Source: JBBECE01 sp040881985 (GTDB lineage Bacteria; Pseudomonadota; Alphaproteobacteria; Rhizobiales; Devosiaceae). From it: DNA of 64,000 nucleotides. The notes beneath the pieces are model-generated. The model had not been told where the DNA came from and did not search any database. It saw nothing but the letters and a program-made list of their open reading frames with translations. Below are positions 17,021-25,056 of the stretch, piece after piece. The position numbers and the translations under genes are program-made. Numbering within the stretch: the stretch's first letter is position 1; each line of letters begins with the position of its first letter. The stretch spans positions 1 to 64,000 of the forward strand of contig JBBECE010000023.1 of assembly GCA_040881985.1 (NCBI GenBank). Direction: 5' to 3'.

Positions 17021-18313
17021 TCACGCGTCCGGTTGGCCACTCTCGTCCGCCGGCAAATGGGCTTCCAGTTCGATCTGGATTCGGCGCAACTCCTCGATCG
17101 CTTCGCGGATACGGCGGCTGTCGGGAATCGAAACCGCGACATGCCGGCCGACGCGGGAGACCTCGCGGCTGGCCTCACCGTCGCCTTTGATGCCGTCGAG
17201 CCGGTAGTTAACGACCGGGCGCGCGAAGCCCTTGACATTGAGGTCGGGCATGGTGGCGCAGTCGGCCGCATCCCGGATCAGCAGATAGGTCGAATCGCCC
17301 AGAAGGATGGTGTCGGGGGCGGCATTGGCCTGCAGGCGGGAGGCGAGATTCACCGGCGAGCCAAGGACGGTATACTCGATCCGGTGCTGGGAGCCGAAAT
17401 TGCCGACGGTACAGAAGCCGGTGGTGATCGCCATACGGACACGCAGCGGCTTGGCGATGCCGTGGGCGTGCCAGACCTTTTCGAGCTGGCGGACCCGCTC
17501 GCGCATCCTAATGGCCATGCGGGCGCATTTCAGCGCGTCCTGGCGGTCGCCTTCGGTTTCGGGATCGCCGAAGAAAATCAGGATCGCATCGCCGATGAAC
17601 TTGTCGATGGTGCCGCCGTACTCGATGGCGATGTCCGACATTTCGGAGAGGTAAGTGTTGATGAAGAACGCCAGGCGCTCGGGTTCCATGCCGTCGGAAA
17701 TGTCGGTGAAGTGCTCGATGTCGGAGAAGAAAATCGTCAGATTCTTGCGGGCCAGCGGATCGCTGGCCTCGCTCGCCCCGGTGAAGATCGAATTATAGAT
17801 CTGAGGGGAAAGGTACTTGGCGAGCCGGTTGGCGATGCGCTCGAGCTCGCGGGTCTTCTGCTCGATCAGTTCGCGGTCGCGCAATTTCTGCTCGACCAGC
17901 GCCTCGCGCTCGCGGCGCAACTCCCATTCGGCCGTGCGGTCGACGAATTGGCCCTGCACGCCCTTGAGATAGGAGAAGTTCGAATCGTCGGTGCGGGTCG
18001 ACATCAGCGAAAAGGCGCGCTGCCGACCCTCGATCGCGATCGAAACATGCGGGATATAGGCCCGGCCCGTTTCCTGCATCTGGGCGGCGAAGGTAGCGAT
18101 GCTTTCGGCGTCGACGCCCAGCCGTTCCAGGACGTCGGGAAAGTAGGCATCGGTGACGTCGGCCAGCACCGGGAAGAAGGCGCGGAAATTGTCATTGACC
18201 CTGAGGATTCGCAGGTCGGGATCGGCGAAATAGCAGGCGGTGATGGCGTTGCGGAAGTTGAAGAAACTGAGGTCGACGATTTTGGCGCGGTTGAAAAGTT
18301 CCTCGATGCTCAT
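17021..18313 (-). CDS. PAS-like / class III adenylate-guanylate cyclase
   Basis: 430 residues. A PAS-like sensor fills about 15-130, a short coiled coil about 130-165, and the cyclase domain about 190-380. Catalytic residues look intact: metal aspartates D198 (in FFSDIEHF) and D242 (in KFIGDAIL), and the Asn/Arg pair in VNLASRL. It should make cAMP or cGMP; the nucleotide cannot be assigned. No membrane segment is evident, so it is probably soluble. The ATG at 18313 (MSIEELF) is chosen over 18337. Its stop lies 3 bp past the convergent zapA stop, and it is wedged between zapA and the 6S RNA. Confidence 0.88.
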   Translation of the reverse strand: MSIEELFNRAKIVDLSFFNFRNAITACYFADPDLRILRVNDNFRAFFPVLADVTDAYFPDVLERLGVDAESIATFAAQMQETGRAYIPHVSIAIEGRQRAFSLMSTRTDDSNFSYLKGVQGQFVDRTAEWELRREREALVEQKLRDRELIEQKTRELERIANRLAKYLSPQIYNSIFTGASEASDPLARKNLTIFFSDIEHFTDISDGMEPERLAFFINTYLSEMSDIAIEYGGTIDKFIGDAILIFFGDPETEGDRQDALKCARMAIRMRERVRQLEKVWHAHGIAKPLRVRMAITTGFCTVGNFGSQHRIEYTVLGSPVNLASRLQANAAPDTILLGDSTYLLIRDAADCATMPDLNVKGFARPVVNYRLDGIKGDGEASREVSRVGRHVAVSIPDSRRIREAIEELRRIQIELEAHLPADESGQPDA

Positions 18314-18379
18314 GGCGGTCCCCCCGAACCCGTCCAAGCCTAAGGGCTATCGCGGAAAGTTGGAACGCACTATATCGGT

Positions 18380-18531
18380 TCGGCTGCCCGGTGCGTGTCG
18401 GACATCGCATCCCCGGGGCCTTAACGATCTCTAAGGGAGCTGTCCCTGGCGCGGCCCGTGGGCCGCATCATACGGCGCCCACCTACTGGTGTAGGTTCCC
18501 GGGATCAAATATCCCACGGCCGGGCGGCACT
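18380..18531 (+). ncRNA. ssrS: 6S RNA (alphaproteobacterial type)
   Basis: The segment lies where 6S RNA is expected, just before the 5-formyl-THF cyclo-ligase gene in a zapA neighbourhood. The ends form a closing stem: GCTGCCCGG (18383-18391) pairs with CCGGGCGGC (18520-18528), with one G-U pair. The interior folds as a long imperfect hairpin with CCCCGGGG near 18411 and TTCCCGGGA near 18497. 6S RNA mimics an open promoter and holds RNA polymerase sigma70 in stationary phase. A possible -10 is TATATC (18371). Exact ends are estimated. Confidence 0.75.
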
Positions 18532-18552
18532 GAATCAAGCTTGGGGACGGTC

Positions 18553-19161
18553 GTGGAGAGTGCGGCGGTGACCGAAGCCGGCGGCATCGAGACGGCGAAA
18601 GCCGAGCTTCGGGCGCGGGCCCTGAAACGCCGGGCGGCGATCGGCAGCCAGCAGCGCGCCGAGGCGGGCAAGCAGGCGGCGGGGCATTTTTTCGACAATG
18701 TGCCCCTCGTTGCCGGCCAGGCAATTGCCGTCTATTGGCCGATCCGCGACGAGCTCGATTCGAGGCCGCTCTTGATGCGGCTGATGGACGAGGAATGGGC
18801 GGTCGTCTTGCCGGTCGTTGTGGGGCCGGAGTCGCCGCTTTTGTTCCGGCGCTGGGAATTGGGCGCGCCGCTCTATCCGGCCGGGCTCGGCACGCTCGAG
18901 CCTGCAGAGGACGCCCCGGCCGCGATTCCCGAGGTGATGGTGATGCCGCTCCTCGGCTTCGACAAAGCCGGCACGCGGCTCGGCTATGGCGGGGCGTATT
19001 ACGACCGGACGCTGGCGGGGATGGCGAAGCAGCCGCTGCTTGTCGGCTACGCTTTTGCGCTGCAGGAGTTCGAGACAATCCCGCGCGAGGCGCACGATAT
19101 CGGGCTCGACATGCTGATCCATGAGGGTGGAGCGTTGCGCTTCACCGCGGCCGCGGGCTGA
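18553..19161 (+). CDS. 5-formyltetrahydrofolate cyclo-ligase
   Basis: 202 residues from a GTG start. The N-terminal AELRARALKRRAAI helix, the central YWPIRDELDSRPLL and the ATP-site signature LGYGGAYYDR are typical of the family (YgfA/Fau). It turns 5-formyl-THF into 5,10-methenyl-THF with ATP. The GTG at 18553 comes soon after the 6S RNA end; GTG 18568 is also possible, and no good ATG exists. The linkage with 6S RNA is conserved in proteobacteria. The stop overlaps the next start (TGATG, 19159-19163). Confidence 0.9.
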   Translation: MESAAVTEAGGIETAKAELRARALKRRAAIGSQQRAEAGKQAAGHFFDNVPLVAGQAIAVYWPIRDELDSRPLLMRLMDEEWAVVLPVVVGPESPLLFRRWELGAPLYPAGLGTLEPAEDAPAAIPEVMVMPLLGFDKAGTRLGYGGAYYDRTLAGMAKQPLLVGYAFALQEFETIPREAHDIGLDMLIHEGGALRFTAAAG

Positions 19162-19967
19162 TGCGGCTGCTGTTTTTGGGCGATGTGATGGGCAAGGCCG
19201 GCCGCGAGGCGGTGGCGCGGCGCCTGCCGGAAATCGTCGCGGCGGAAGGCGTCGATTTCACCATCGTCAATGGCGAGAACGCGAGCCACGGGCGCGGTTT
19301 GACCGAGGCGCATTTCCAGGAGCTCAAAGAGGCCGGCGCCGATGCGATCACACTCGGGGACCATGCCTTCGACCAGCGCGAGGCGCTGAGCTATATCGAG
19401 CGCGAACCGACTTTGTTGCGGCCGCTCAACATGCCGGCGGGGACGCCCGGGCGCGGGGCGATGCTTTACGGGGCGGGGGACAAGCATGTGCTCGTCATCA
19501 ACGCGCTGGGGCGGGTGTTCATGGGGCCGATCGACGATCCGTTCCGGGCGGTCGAGGCAGCGGTCGCCGAGTGTCCGCTGGGTGAGCGGGCCGACGCGAT
19601 TATCGTCGATTTCCATTGCGAGGCGACCTCGGAGATCGGCGGTATGGGAGTGTTCCTCGACGGGCGGGTGTCGCTGGTCGTGGGCACCCATACGCACATT
19701 CCGACGGCGGACGCGCGTATCCTCAAAGGCGGCACCGGCTTCATGTCGGACGCCGGCATGTGCGGGGATTACGACTCGATCATCGGGGTCGAGCCGGACG
19801 AGCCCTTGACCCGGTTCCTGACCGGCATTGCTTCGGAACGGTTCACCCCGGCGTCGGGGGAAGCAACGGTCTGCGGGGTCATCATCGAGACCGGGACAGA
19901 CGGACTTTGCCGTTCTATAAAAGCGGTGCGTGCTGGCGGGGTGCTCGGCGAGGCGCGGGAAGATTGA
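19161..19967 (+). CDS. YmdB-family metallophosphoesterase
   Basis: 268 residues. Metal-binding motifs follow the calcineurin-like order of the YmdB family: LGDVMG at 6-11, NGENASHG near 38-45, LGDHAFD near 66-72, DFHCEATSE near 152-160 and GTHTHIPTAD near 177-186. In Bacillus YmdB hydrolyses 2',3'-cyclic nucleotides and influences RNA turnover; activity here is inferred. It overlaps the cyclo-ligase by one base and is followed after 10 bp by a small gene, so the three are one operon. Confidence 0.9.
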   Translation: MRLLFLGDVMGKAGREAVARRLPEIVAAEGVDFTIVNGENASHGRGLTEAHFQELKEAGADAITLGDHAFDQREALSYIEREPTLLRPLNMPAGTPGRGAMLYGAGDKHVLVINALGRVFMGPIDDPFRAVEAAVAECPLGERADAIIVDFHCEATSEIGGMGVFLDGRVSLVVGTHTHIPTADARILKGGTGFMSDAGMCGDYDSIIGVEPDEPLTRFLTGIASERFTPASGEATVCGVIIETGTDGLCRSIKAVRAGGVLGEARED

Positions 19968-19977
19968 GGAAAAGGCG

Positions 19978-20187
19978 ATGGCCACCTACAAAGAAATTCA
20001 GGATTTCGTGCTGACGACCCGCGGCTACACGCCGAAAAGTTGCTGGATCGCCGACGTCAAGGAAGAACACCACCTAACAACCCGCCGTGCACCCAATCGC
20101 AAGGACGAGGATCAGCGCAGCTATCCGTGCCCGGAGACCAAACGACCCGATATCGTCACGGCGTTCAAGCATTTCGGCATGCTGTAG
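19978..20187 (+). CDS. Small conserved alphaproteobacterial protein, function unknown
   Basis: 69 residues beginning MATYKEIQDFV, with KSCWIADVKE in the middle and RPDIVTAFKHFGML at the end. I recall similar 65-75-residue proteins with a CWIAHCKE-like core and an FxHFGML tail in Hyphomicrobiales, but no function. The start is supported by GAGGAAAAGG directly upstream. It has two cysteines and no signal peptide or membrane span. It is the last gene of the cyclo-ligase/YmdB operon and is followed by a terminator-like hairpin. Confidence 0.7.
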   Translation: MATYKEIQDFVLTTRGYTPKSCWIADVKEEHHLTTRRAPNRKDEDQRSYPCPETKRPDIVTAFKHFGML

Positions 20188-20213
20188 GGGGAACCCGGCG
20201 TCCCCTTTATTTG
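20186..20213 (+). terminator. Probable intrinsic terminator
   Basis: GGGGA (20188-20192) pairs with TCCCC (20201-20205), extended by weaker flanking pairs, and is followed by TTTATTT. It overlaps the last base pairs of the 69-residue gene and precedes yebC by about 65 bp. Confidence 0.5.
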
Positions 20214-20279
20214 CGGGCGGGGCTTCTCTATAACGCCGCGAAATATCTCGATGACTGACGATCGAAGGATTGCCGGGCG

Positions 20280-21026
20280 ATGGCCGGTCATTCGCAATTC
20301 AAGAACATCATGTTCCGCAAGGGGCGGCAGGACGCGGCGCGCTCCAAGATGTTCTCGAAGCTCTCCAAGGAAATCACCGTCGCGGCGAAAGCCGGCACGC
20401 CCGACCCGGTGATGAATCCGCGGCTGCGTCTCGCCATCCAGAACGCCAGGGCGCAGTCGATGCCGAAGGCCAATATCGAGCGGGCGATCAAGAAGGCGAT
20501 CGGCGGGGGGGCCGAGAGCTATGACGAGGTGCGCTATGAGGGCTATGGGCCGGGCGGTGTGGCGCTGATCGTCGAGGCGCTGACCGACAACCGCAATCGC
20601 ACCGCCTCGAACGTGCGCGCCACCTTCTCGAAGAATGGCGGGGCGCTGGGGGAACTCGGCGCGGTTTCGTTCCTGTTCGAGCGGGTAGGCGAGATTGCCT
20701 ATCCGGCGGCGGCGGGGAGCGAGGAAAAGGTGCTGGAAGCGGCGATCGAGGCGGGGGCGACCGACGTCGAATCCGGTCCCGGCGGACACACGATCTATTG
20801 CGGCTTCGGGGATTTGGGAGAAGTCGCGGCGGGGCTCGAGCGATCGCTCGGGCAAGCCGAGGCGGTCAAGCCGGCCTGGCGTCCGCAATCGGGCATTCCC
20901 GTCGACCGCGAAGCGGGGGCGACGTTGTTCAGGCTGATCGGGTCGCTGGAGGAGGACGACGACGTGCAGAACGTCTACGCCAATTTCGAGATGTCCGACA
21001 CCGACATGGCGGCGCTGTCGGGGTGA
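20280..21026 (+). CDS. yebC: YebC/PmpR-type regulator or translation factor
   Basis: 248 residues, usual length. The start MAGHSQFKNIMFRKGRQDAAR and the stretch NPRLRLAIQNARAQSMPKANIERAIKKA define the family. The C-terminal part has EVDxxN-type LEEDDDVQNVYANFEM. YebC proteins were described as DNA-binding regulators and more recently as ribosome-associated factors helping proline-rich translation. In many proteobacteria yebC directly precedes ruvC; here two minus-strand genes and a copper chaperone intervene. Confidence 0.93.
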   Translation: MAGHSQFKNIMFRKGRQDAARSKMFSKLSKEITVAAKAGTPDPVMNPRLRLAIQNARAQSMPKANIERAIKKAIGGGAESYDEVRYEGYGPGGVALIVEALTDNRNRTASNVRATFSKNGGALGELGAVSFLFERVGEIAYPAAAGSEEKVLEAAIEAGATDVESGPGGHTIYCGFGDLGEVAAGLERSLGQAEAVKPAWRPQSGIPVDREAGATLFRLIGSLEEDDDVQNVYANFEMSDTDMAALSG

Positions 21027-21044
21027 GAGCGCCGGCCGTGATGC

Positions 21045-21833
21045 CTAGACCGCCTCGGCGAAACCCGGTTCCGTTTCGGGGGCGTTGACGGGGCGTACCG
21101 CGATCCGGTTGCGGCCGGCGCCCTTGGCTTCGTAGAGGCGCCGGTCGGCGATGTGGAAGAGATGCGAGAATTCGACCGCATCCTCGAACATGGCGCCGCC
21201 GACGCTGACGGTGAGCGCCCGCAATTTGCCCCCGGCGGTGAACGCCGCGCGGGCGATGGCGTCACGAATGCGCTCGGCGATGCCTTCGGCGCGGGCAAAA
21301 TCGGCGCGCGGCAGCAAGACCCCGAACTCTTCGCCGCCAAGGCGGCCGACGAGGTCGGTGTCGCGCAGGTCAGTGCGGATGGCGGCAGCGATGATAACGA
21401 GGGCCTCGTCGCCGGCATGATGGCCGAAGCGATCGTTGATGATTTTGAAATTGTCGGCGTCGATGACGAGCAGGGCGCCGCGCGGCTCGCCGCCCGCGCC
21501 CAGCATGGTTTCGGCGCCGGCGATGAACGCGCCGCGGTTGAGGCAGCCGGTAAGGCCGTCGGTCGAGGCGGTGATGCTGAGCGTTTGCTTGGCGATGGCG
21601 AGCTCGCGGACCTGGCGGGTGAAAAACAGGAAAAGCGGCGGGGCGATAATCAGCGGAATGCCGATCGAGCCGACAATCGAGAGGACCCGCGCTTCGCTGA
21701 CGATAGGCCCGAGCATGGCGAGGTCGTAGGCGACGGCGATGGCCGTGACGGCGAGCGGGCCGCAGACGGTCCACAGGACGACCCGCGCCAGACCGCGCGT
21801 GCTCCAGTCCAAATTCCGAAGCAATCTGAACAC
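21045..21833 (-). CDS. Membrane-bound GGDEF diguanylate cyclase
   Basis: 262 residues from the chosen start. Two N-terminal membrane helices (VVLWTVCGPLAVTAIAVAYDL and VGSIGIPLIIAPPLFLFF) precede a GGDEF domain from about residue 95. The active-site loop is GGEEF. An RxxD inhibition site (RDTD) sits exactly five residues before it, so product feedback is likely. It should make cyclic di-GMP. No ATG lies before the first helix; GTG 21833 or TTG 21839 is the likely start. The much longer open frame to 23159 runs through other genes and is not real. Confidence 0.85.
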   Translation of the reverse strand: MFRLLRNLDWSTRGLARVVLWTVCGPLAVTAIAVAYDLAMLGPIVSEARVLSIVGSIGIPLIIAPPLFLFFTRQVRELAIAKQTLSITASTDGLTGCLNRGAFIAGAETMLGAGGEPRGALLVIDADNFKIINDRFGHHAGDEALVIIAAAIRTDLRDTDLVGRLGGEEFGVLLPRADFARAEGIAERIRDAIARAAFTAGGKLRALTVSVGGAMFEDAVEFSHLFHIADRRLYEAKGAGRNRIAVRPVNAPETEPGFAEAV

Positions 21834-21967
21834 CGCCAACCCCAGTCGTGACGGGTTCAGTCTAGAGCCCGGGAATGAACATCGACTTGGACCGGTATCG
21901 GCAATTTTATCGACTGGAGAGATACGTTGGTAGCGGTGAAGATGGCGGGCGCCGGGCAGGGATACCG

Positions 21968-22393
21968 CTACTCCGGCATCGTCTCGCCCGTGCCGCCCAA
22001 TGCCGTCGGGAAGTCCCGGTATTTCGGCAGCCCGTCGCGCATCGGCAAGACGGTCTGGGTGTAGTTGACATGCAGCCCCGGCACGAATTTGAGACCCGGC
22101 AAAAGCGCCGCATAGACGTCGACGAGCCCCCATACCGGGTGGCCGGTCATCATGTGTCCGGCGCAGACCGAGCAGTATTGCCGCACGCTGTTGGCCGATT
22201 TGGTGAAACTGGCGAGGCGGTCGGCGCCGCGCGTGACCTTGACCGCATCCGGCTTCCACAGGCTGAAGGCGTTGACCGGGGACGCCGACCAGGCGCGGCA
22301 GGAATCGCAGTGACAATAGCCCATGCCCTCGGGCGAGCCGACAACTTCGATCGCGACCGCGCCGCAGAAACAGGTTCCGGTGTATGTGTCCAT
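21968..22393 (-). CDS. GFA-family (DUF636) zinc-binding protein
   Basis: 141 residues. Zinc-ligand cysteines are in TCFCGAV (near 8-12), CHCDSCR (near 27-33) and YCSVCAGHM (near 94-102), the layout of the glutathione-dependent formaldehyde-activating (GFA) fold. The true reaction of most family members is unknown. It starts at ATG 22393, is monocistronic, and is divergent from the copper chaperone. The GGDEF gene downstream on the same strand starts 134 bp away. Confidence 0.88.
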   Translation of the reverse strand: MDTYTGTCFCGAVAIEVVGSPEGMGYCHCDSCRAWSASPVNAFSLWKPDAVKVTRGADRLASFTKSANSVRQYCSVCAGHMMTGHPVWGLVDVYAALLPGLKFVPGLHVNYTQTVLPMRDGLPKYRDFPTALGGTGETMPE

Positions 22394-22541
22394 CTGTTCG
22401 CCCCTCGCCCCCCGGGCCTAGCAAGCATACGACGCGGCGCGGCGATTGTGGAGCGCTAGAGCGCGGCCGGCGGGGCGCCTTTGGCCGCATTGCGCGGAAT
22501 TCCGCGCGGGCGCAATCTTGGCGCGCCAGGGAGAGAGTGAA

Positions 22542-23108
22542 ATGCGCATGGGATGGGTCGGCTGGACCGCAGCCTCGATGTTGTTGCTCGCGCCTTTCGC
22601 ATTGGCGCAAGGCGAAGTGCCAATGGCGGCGGAGGACGGCGGGTTGATGCCGGTGATGATCATGGCCGGCGAACTCCTGATCGAAAATCCCTGGACGCGG
22701 GCGACGCCTTCGGGCGCGCCGGCGGCGGGGGCCTACCTCAGAATCACCAATCACGGCGGCCTTCCCGAGCGGCTGATCGGGGGCGTGACGGACGCAGCGG
22801 GTGCACTGGCAGTCCACCAGATGCGGATGGCGGACGGGATCATGCTGATGGAGCCGGTCGCGGGCGGGATCGAGATTCTGCCGGGCGAGACGCTGGTCCT
22901 CGCGCCCGGCAGGTTGCATCTGATGCTGACCGGTTTGACGGGGGCGATCGCAGAAGGCGACGAGATCACGATCTGGCTTGAGTTCGAGCGAGCGGGCGAG
23001 GTCGAGATCGAATTTCCCGCGAGCGCGATCGGCGGCGGCTCGCCCTATTCGGACGGGATGGGCGGCTCGCACGCGGGCGACGTGATGGAGGGCGAGACGG
23101 CGCAGTGA
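22542..23108 (+). CDS. Periplasmic copper chaperone, PCu(A)C family
   Basis: 188 residues with a signal peptide (SMLLLAPFALAQ). The copper ligands follow the family pattern: HQM near 95-97, then M after about ten residues, then HLM near 130. Such proteins deliver Cu(I) to cytochrome oxidase or store copper in the periplasm. The tail is rich in Gly and Met (DGMGGSHAGDVMEG) and could also bind copper. ATG 22542 has GGGAGAGAG upstream. The neighbours give no oxidase context. Confidence 0.85.
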   Translation: MRMGWVGWTAASMLLLAPFALAQGEVPMAAEDGGLMPVMIMAGELLIENPWTRATPSGAPAAGAYLRITNHGGLPERLIGGVTDAAGALAVHQMRMADGIMLMEPVAGGIEILPGETLVLAPGRLHLMLTGLTGAIAEGDEITIWLEFERAGEVEIEFPASAIGGGSPYSDGMGGSHAGDVMEGETAQ

Positions 23109-23175
23109 CGCGCGCGTTTCCCGTTTGTTCACAGGTCTGGTTTGTAGTCGGCCAACCAACCCTTAATGTCGCGGC

Positions 23176-23682
23176 ATGGGCGGCAGTGTGCGAATCATCG
23201 GCATCGATCCAGGGCTCCGGCGGACCGGTTGGGGCATTATCGAGGCGGCGGGCAACCGGCTGAGCTTCGTCGCTTGCGGCACCATCCGGCCGCCGATCGA
23301 GGGCGAGCTGGCGGGGCGGCTTTTGGCGCTGCACCGGGCGCTGGCGGGACTGATCGAGGAGTTCCGGCCCGACGAGGCGGCGGTCGAGGAGACGTTCGTC
23401 AATGCGGGTGCGCGCTCGGCGCTTGTCCTCGGGCAAGCCCGCGGAGTGGCGCTGATGACCCCGGCCGCGGCGGGGCTGCGTGTCGCGGAATATGCGGCCA
23501 ATCTCGTCAAGAAATCGGTTGTCGGTAACGGTCATGCCGACAAGGTCCAGGTCGAGGCGATGGTGAAAGTGCTGCTGCCGGGGGCGCGCACCAGTGGCGC
23601 CGACGAAGCCGACGCGCTCGCCATCGCCATCTGCCACGCCCATCACCGGACAGCGGCCCTGCGCATTCGGCAAGCCTCATGA
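23176..23682 (+). CDS. ruvC: RuvC, Holliday junction endonuclease
   Basis: 168 residues. The four catalytic acidic positions are visible: D in IGIDPG near 10, E in VEETF near 70, and the pair in DEADALAIAICHAH near 145-148. The HADKVQVEAMV segment contacts DNA. RuvC cuts Holliday junctions after RuvAB branch migration. Its stop overlaps the ruvA start by ATGA (23679-23682). It could begin a few codons later (VRIIGIDPG). Confidence 0.96.
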   Translation: MGGSVRIIGIDPGLRRTGWGIIEAAGNRLSFVACGTIRPPIEGELAGRLLALHRALAGLIEEFRPDEAAVEETFVNAGARSALVLGQARGVALMTPAAAGLRVAEYAANLVKKSVVGNGHADKVQVEAMVKVLLPGARTSGADEADALAIAICHAHHRTAALRIRQAS

Positions 23683-24296
23683 TCGGCAAACTCAGGGGTC
23701 TCCTGGACGGGATCGAGGGCGACGCCGTGCTCATCGACGTGGGCGGGGTCTTCTATCTCTGCCATTGCCCGACGCGGACGATCGCCGGGCTGCCGGGGCG
23801 CGGCCAGGGGGTCGAGCTCTATGTCGAGACGGTGGTGCGCGAGGACATGATCCGGCTCTTCGGCTTTTTGACGCTGGTCGAAAAGCAGTGGTTCAATCTG
23901 TTGATGACGGTACAGGGGGTGGGGACGCGGGTGGCGCTCGGGGTCCTGTCGGTCCTCAGCCCCGGCGAGCTCGCAAGCGCGATTGCACTCGAGGACCGCG
24001 CGGCGGTGGCGCGGGCCCCCGGGGTCGGCCCGAAGGTGGCGCTGCGGATCGTCACCGAACTGAAGGGCAAGACGCCGCTCGGTGCGATCCCCGTGGCCGG
24101 GATTGCCGGGCTCGCCGCGGCGATGGGGAACGGCGCGGCGGCGGGGCCGGCGGCGGACGCGGTCTCGGCACTCGTACACCTCGGCTATCCGCATCTGCAG
24201 GCGGCGATGGCGGTCGCCAAGGCCTTGGCCGTCGAGGGCGAGGGGGCCGCGACCGAGGCGCTGATCAAGGCGGGGCTGAAGGAGCTGAGCGGGTGA
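23679..24296 (+). CDS. ruvA: RuvA, Holliday junction recognition subunit
   Basis: 205 residues. Domain I (MIGKLRGLLDGIEGDAVLIDVGGVFY), the HhH repeats around GVGTRVALGVLSVLSP and APGVGPKVALRIVTELKG, a flexible linker rich in Ala/Gly, and the small C-terminal domain III that binds RuvB (about 155-205) are all present. It forms the tetramer that holds the junction. Usually ruvB follows within a few bases; here vapB and vapC lie between. Confidence 0.96.
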   Translation: MIGKLRGLLDGIEGDAVLIDVGGVFYLCHCPTRTIAGLPGRGQGVELYVETVVREDMIRLFGFLTLVEKQWFNLLMTVQGVGTRVALGVLSVLSPGELASAIALEDRAAVARAPGVGPKVALRIVTELKGKTPLGAIPVAGIAGLAAAMGNGAAAGPAADAVSALVHLGYPHLQAAMAVAKALAVEGEGAATEALIKAGLKELSG

Positions 24297-24318
24297 AAAT
24301 TCCTTGCGGCGGGAGAGA

Positions 24319-24384
24319 TTCCTTACTATTGTGAGAGGGTAAGGAACACTGAAAAAGTAAGGAAAACGACTGTGAGTAAGGGAA
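24319..24384 (+). promoter_or_regulatory. vapBC operator: repeated GTAAGGAA half-sites
   Basis: TTCCTTAC (24319-24326) faces GTAAGGAA (24339-24346). A second GTAAGGAA is at 24357-24364, and GTAAGGGAA is at 24376-24384 inside the vapB start. The three forward sites are 18 and 19 bp apart, close to two helical turns. This fits an AbrB-type antitoxin binding cooperatively to its own promoter, as is known for TA operons. Confidence 0.6.
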
Positions 24385-24668
24385 TGGGTGAGATCGGCAA
24401 ATTCACGGCGCGGGGCAAGGTGACTTCGAAGGGCCAGACGACCATACCGAAAAAGATCCGGGAGGCTCTGGGCTTGAAGGCGGGCACGAGCCTCGAATGG
24501 ACGGCGGACAAGGGCAGCGTGACTCTCAGGCCGAGGAATGTGCGGCTCAAGGACCTTTACGGCATGCTGCATCGACCGGGTATGAAAGCGATGACGGTCG
24601 AGGAAATGGACGACGCGATCGCAGAGGCGGTGCGGGAACGCTACGAGAGGTCGCGTGATCGGAGTTGA
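24372..24668 (+). CDS. AbrB/SpoVT-type antitoxin (VapB-like)
   Basis: 98 residues from GTG 24372, which has AAGGA eight bases upstream; ATG 24384 would be too close to a usable site. The N-terminal swapped-hairpin DNA-binding domain reads FTARGKVTSKGQTTIPKKIR and is followed by LGLKAGTSLEW. The acidic C-terminal tail (MTVEEMDDAIAEAV) should wrap the toxin. It overlaps vapC by 14 bp. Composition is poorer in G+C than in the flanking ruv genes. It sits 75 bp after ruvA. Confidence 0.88.
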   Translation: MSKGMGEIGKFTARGKVTSKGQTTIPKKIREALGLKAGTSLEWTADKGSVTLRPRNVRLKDLYGMLHRPGMKAMTVEEMDDAIAEAVRERYERSRDRS

Positions 24669-25056
24669 TTCAAATGTTCTCTTGCGATTCTTGACGCGGG
24701 ACGAGCCACGACAATCCGAACAGGTCAACAGATTCCTTGAGCGGCAGGGACAGGCTCGACCCGCCTTCGTCAATCTTGTCGTGCTCATGGAAACTGTCTG
24801 GGTGTTGTCGCGTGCCAAACAACTCGCTTCGCATGAAGTGCGAAAGATGCTCGCGGTGCTGCTGAACTCACCGCATTTCGCGCTGCAAGAAAGTGCTCTG
24901 GTTGCAGAAGCGGTTGAGATCAGCGAAACGGCCAATTGCGATTTCGCCGACGCGCTGATCGCCGTCCTGAACGCGCACGCGGGCTGTTCAACGAGCGTGA
25001 CTTTCGATCGCAACGCTCAGCGGTTGTCCGGCATGTCGGCGGTGCCCGCAAAATGA
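24655..25056 (+). CDS. vapC: PIN-domain ribonuclease toxin (VapC-like)
   Basis: 133 residues from GTG 24655. PIN acidic residues are visible: D5 in IGVDSNVLLR, E in LVVLMETVWVL near 46, D in NCDFADALIA near 96-99, and D in VTFDRNA near 121. VapC toxins cut tRNA or rRNA until bound by VapB. It overlaps vapB by 14 bp, and its stop overlaps the ruvB start (ATGA, 25053-25056), so toxin and RuvB are probably coupled in translation. Codon use is less G+C-rich than in ruvA and ruvB. Confidence 0.88.
   Translation: MIGVDSNVLLRFLTRDEPRQSEQVNRFLERQGQARPAFVNLVVLMETVWVLSRAKQLASHEVRKMLAVLLNSPHFALQESALVAEAVEISETANCDFADALIAVLNAHAGCSTSVTFDRNAQRLSGMSAVPAK

Noticed and set aside
21045..23159. Single 704-residue GGDEF protein
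   Set aside because: Its upstream two thirds is out of frame with the GFA-family gene and antisense to the copper chaperone; only the last 262 residues are real.
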